A stretch of DNA of 64,000 nt from Ralstonia mannitolilytica (GTDB lineage Bacteria; Pseudomonadota; Gammaproteobacteria; Burkholderiales; Burkholderiaceae), in assembly GCF_905397375.1 (NCBI RefSeq), contig NZ_CAJPVG010000001.1:1183777-1247776 (forward strand), given 5' to 3'. The position numbers were made by a program, and so were the translations under genes. Within the stretch, counting starts at the first letter, position 1. Every line of letters starts with the position of its first letter. The notes under the pieces were generated by a model that was given only the letters and a program-made list of their open reading frames with translations, did no database searches and was not told where the DNA came from. Below, piece after piece: positions 61,495 through 64,000 of the stretch.

Positions 61495-63469
61495 CGCGAA
61501 GATGTCACGGGTATGTACGCCGCTGGAGCAGCCTATTGAGAATCGAGCGAGCGGTGCCGATGCCGCGACCCTGAACTCAGCGGCAACGATTCAGGTAGTG
61601 CCACCAGCCGCACCTTCCACGCTGGATGCCGCCTCGGGCTTGGCACATCGATCTGCGGAGCCAAAGCTGCCTTGTCAACAGAGCATCACCATCTCGTTCT
61701 TCTTTGATGGCACGGGCAACAATCTTGATGCGGATACTCCGACTGGAGAGCACAGCAATGTTGCCCGATTGTTCCGGGCGCATGTCATGGACGACGAGGA
61801 GAAGCAGGTTCATCGCCGCTACATCCCTGGGCTGGGGACTTACTTCAACGCCATTGGCGACCCAGGGGGCACGAAGACCGGCCGCGGCATGGGGGCGCTC
61901 GGACAAAAACGACTGGACTGGGCGTTTTCTGAACTCGGGATCATCTTGGGTAAGGCGGAAAGTCGGGCTAACAATCCGAGCAACAAAATCCTCAAGGTAG
62001 GAATCTCGGTCTTTGGCTTTTCACGTGGAGCCGCATCTGCACGCGCTTTTTGCCGTGACCTACAGGCTCGTTGCAGTAGTGAAGGCAAAATTTTCAAGCT
62101 GAAGCCTGGAAGGCTCTTTAGCTCGAATGGCGTCGTTAAGGGCGGCTACCAAATCGAGGTTTTTTTTCTCGGTATTTTCGACACCGTTGCGTCGGTGGGG
62201 CTTCCCATGAGTGCGAACAACACGCTAACGAAACGTCGCAATGGCGTGGGTTGGCGCGATCTTATTGGGCCGCCCGGTGCATCGTATGCAGAGGCGGAGC
62301 GAAATCTGCGCGCGCTTGCATTTGGTGATCCGGGGGCAGATCCATCCCCGGGTCCGGCTGACGGCCACGGTGCATGGGCGGATGGTCTTCAGATTCCAAA
62401 AATTGTTTCCAAGTGCGCGCATCTGGTGTCCGGCCACGAAATGCGTAATTCGTTTCCCCTCGATAGCGCCCTCGATGGACTGTCCTATCCACAAGGAACG
62501 ATTGAAGCTGTGCTCCCTGGGGTTCACTCCGACGTAGGTGGCGGTTACCGACAGGGAGAGCAGGGAAAGGCGTCTGTCTTGGCGATCGTACCTTTGCGAG
62601 ACATGCTAGACCGCGCTATTGCTGCGGGGGTGCCGATGTACAGCTTGAGTCAGCTGCCGACTTCAAGTCAGCGAGAGGATTTCGCCTTGGTGGGCCCGGC
62701 GGCAAAGCGATATGAGGAAATGCTCCCCCTATGGCGAACTTACATGGGGACAATTCCAAGCGGATTACCACTGGGAAAAGCGGTTCTCGCGCATATGCGC
62801 CAATATTGGCGTTACCGTGTATCGGCGGCAGTGTTGCGAACACGAGGGAAAAAGACAACCGAGCAGAACTCGATTCAGAGCAACGAAGATGGCATGTTCA
62901 AGAAGGATAGAGCACGGCTTAAATCAGTGGCGGAAAAACAAGAGCGGAGCTATCGGCTAGCAGCAGCGGAAGTTGACGCGGCGGAGCAGGCCGCAGAGGC
63001 GGCAAAGCAGAGCCCCGGCTTTAGCAATCAAGAGCCGTTTTGGCGCGCTAAAGCACAAGAGGCAAGCAGCCGAAGGGATGAGGCCTATGACGCATGGAGG
63101 CGTACACAGGCGCGGCTCGACACCGCTGCGGATGACAGTGATTTGCTGGAAAACATGCAAACATATGACAAGTGGCTGCTTGAGGATGCGGAGCTTATCT
63201 ACAAATGGCACAAGGAAGATCCAAATAAGCGAATGCGCCCGCACTATGCTGCGATTGTCTCGGCTTACGAGGAAGTTGTAGTCAACGGTAAGGTATTGGC
63301 TGAAACCTCGGATCTGTACAAGTTTTTTTCGACCTATGTACATGACTCATTAGCGGGGTTCGCAACGGATAACACGCGAACCACTGACCCCCGTGTTCTG
63401 TACATCGGTGGAGATCAAAAAGAAAAGTACGCTGCCGTACAAACGGAAAAGCAGCTTGAAGTTGCTTAA
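61487..63469 (+). CDS. Tle1-type T6SS phospholipase effector (DUF2235)
   Basis: This 660-residue alpha/beta-hydrolase is delivered by VgrG-3 and should attack membrane phospholipids in the target periplasm. ITISFFFDGTGNNLD and GFSRGAASARAF (nucleophile Ser179) are hallmarks. Asp349 in GVHSDVGGGY and His619 in YVHDSLAGF complete the likely triad. A charged coiled-coil insert (about 450-560) follows the hydrolase core. ATG 61487 has GAGG 7 bp upstream. GC content is well below that of the T6SS core. It ends 31 bp before the IS element. Confidence 0.87.
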   Translation: MSNAKMSRVCTPLEQPIENRASGADAATLNSAATIQVVPPAAPSTLDAASGLAHRSAEPKLPCQQSITISFFFDGTGNNLDADTPTGEHSNVARLFRAHVMDDEEKQVHRRYIPGLGTYFNAIGDPGGTKTGRGMGALGQKRLDWAFSELGIILGKAESRANNPSNKILKVGISVFGFSRGAASARAFCRDLQARCSSEGKIFKLKPGRLFSSNGVVKGGYQIEVFFLGIFDTVASVGLPMSANNTLTKRRNGVGWRDLIGPPGASYAEAERNLRALAFGDPGADPSPGPADGHGAWADGLQIPKIVSKCAHLVSGHEMRNSFPLDSALDGLSYPQGTIEAVLPGVHSDVGGGYRQGEQGKASVLAIVPLRDMLDRAIAAGVPMYSLSQLPTSSQREDFALVGPAAKRYEEMLPLWRTYMGTIPSGLPLGKAVLAHMRQYWRYRVSAAVLRTRGKKTTEQNSIQSNEDGMFKKDRARLKSVAEKQERSYRLAAAEVDAAEQAAEAAKQSPGFSNQEPFWRAKAQEASSRRDEAYDAWRRTQARLDTAADDSDLLENMQTYDKWLLEDAELIYKWHKEDPNKRMRPHYAAIVSAYEEVVVNGKVLAETSDLYKFFSTYVHDSLAGFATDNTRTTDPRVLYIGGDQKEKYAAVQTEKQLEVA

Positions 63470-63500
63470 ACCGAAGTATTTCCCTCGTCACGCCTTTAAA

Positions 63501-64000
63501 GGGAGTGTCAGGATTTCCGTGTTCAAGGCGGAGTTGAGAATCACACGGACGGTCGAGCGAATCGATCGGCGTAGAGGATAGCGAACTGGTTCATCGCCTG
63601 CTTCCAATCATGAGCGGCACGGCTCCAACCCGCCGTGATGTTGCGCAGTGCCAGCCAGATGAGTTTGGTTGCTGCCTCGTCGCTCGGGAAGTGGCCTCGG
63701 GTCTTGATGATCTTACGTAGCTGCGCGTTGATGCTCTCAATGGCATTCGTCGTGTAGATCACCTTGCGTACTGCTGGCGGGAACGCAAAGAACGGAATCA
63801 CGCGATCCCAGGCGTTGCGCCAGGCGGCACTGACTGTCGGGTATCGCTGCCCCCACGGGCTGTCGGCAAACGCCTCAAGCTCCGCCTGCGCGGCCTCCGC
63901 GCTCGGCGCTGTGTAGATCGGCCGGATCGCGGCAGCCAGCTCACGACGGTCCTTCCAGCTCGCGTAATCGAGGCTGTTGCGGATCAGGTGAACGATGCAG
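63501..64000. mobile_element. IS256-family insertion sequence (partial, cut by window edge)
   Basis: One end of the element is at about 63501, where GGGAGTGTCAGGATTTCCGT begins a probable terminal inverted repeat (63501-63526). The transposase reads inward on the - strand and runs off the window. The other end and the target duplication cannot be seen. Confidence 0.75.
63541..64000 (-). CDS. IS256-family (mutator-type) transposase, C-terminal part
   Basis: The frame is open from the window edge to a TGA at 63541-63543, giving about 152 residues. CIVHLIRNSLDYASWKDRRE, then WGQRYPTVSAAWRNAWDRVIPFFAFPP, and YTTNAIESINAQLRKIIKTRGHFPSDEA are diagnostic of IS256 transposases. The glutamate in NAIESIN is the last residue of the DDE triad. 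No break is seen in the visible part, so the element may be active. Confidence 0.92.
   Translation of the reverse strand, partial: CIVHLIRNSLDYASWKDRRELAAAIRPIYTAPSAEAAQAELEAFADSPWGQRYPTVSAAWRNAWDRVIPFFAFPPAVRKVIYTTNAIESINAQLRKIIKTRGHFPSDEAATKLIWLALRNITAGWSRAAHDWKQAMNQFAILYADRFARPSV

Noticed and set aside
1..64000. tRNA or rRNA genes
   Set aside because: No cloverleaf or rRNA-like sequence was recognised in the gaps between genes, which are nearly all shorter than 300 bases.

Overview
The window is GC-rich beta-proteobacterial DNA, most like Ralstonia or a close member of the Burkholderiaceae. This is inferred from protein family content and gene order, not from a database search. It has two parts. 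The first is a sugar-acid catabolic operon followed by an ftsK gene. The second, and larger, part is a complete type VI secretion system (T6SS) locus with three vgrG genes, each carrying a different effector cargo.

Positions 1-10368 (+ strand) encode oxidative breakdown of hexuronates and aldarates. Uronate dehydrogenase and a lactonase make aldarates. GudD and GarD dehydrate glucarate and galactarate. KdgD and a semialdehyde dehydrogenase finish to 2-oxoglutarate. Two MFS permeases import the substrates. A palindromic operator-like site lies upstream of kdgD. A small glycine-zipper membrane protein (- strand) and a second-type ftsK with a shortened membrane region follow (10378-13892).

Positions 14021-59963 hold the T6SS. 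All 13 core components are present: TssA, B, C, D/Hcp, E, F, G, H/ClpV, I/VgrG, J, K, L and M. PAAR, TagF, a TagX-like peptidase and an OmpA-type protein are also present. No Fha, PpkA or PppA gene is seen. The core is built from two divergent gene sets around 23259-23585: tssJ-tssK-tssL-vgrG-cargo on the - strand, and lipoprotein-tssBC-hcp-tssEFGH-vgrG-cargo on the + strand. A third set on the - strand runs tagX-PAAR-unknown-tssM-tagF-ompA-unknown-unknown. The two intergenic regions that start these operons share an AT-rich repeated motif, which is a candidate binding site for a T6SS regulator.

Each vgrG carries a lower-GC cargo module. vgrG-1 (17532-20336) has a C-terminal transthyretin-like extension and is followed by a PoNe-type DNase and its PoNi immunity protein. 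vgrG-2 (33143-35902) is followed by a DUF4123 adaptor, a large VasX/BTH_I2691-like membrane effector, and a run of DUF6708 putative immunity genes. Between the DUF6708 genes lie broken remnants: an effector tail, a frameshifted membrane protein with an 8-T run, and a DUF6708 fragment. vgrG-3 (57090-59963) is followed by a DUF4123 adaptor, a DUF3304 lipoprotein and a Tle1-type phospholipase. An IS256-family element begins about 30 bp after the phospholipase gene and runs off the right edge.
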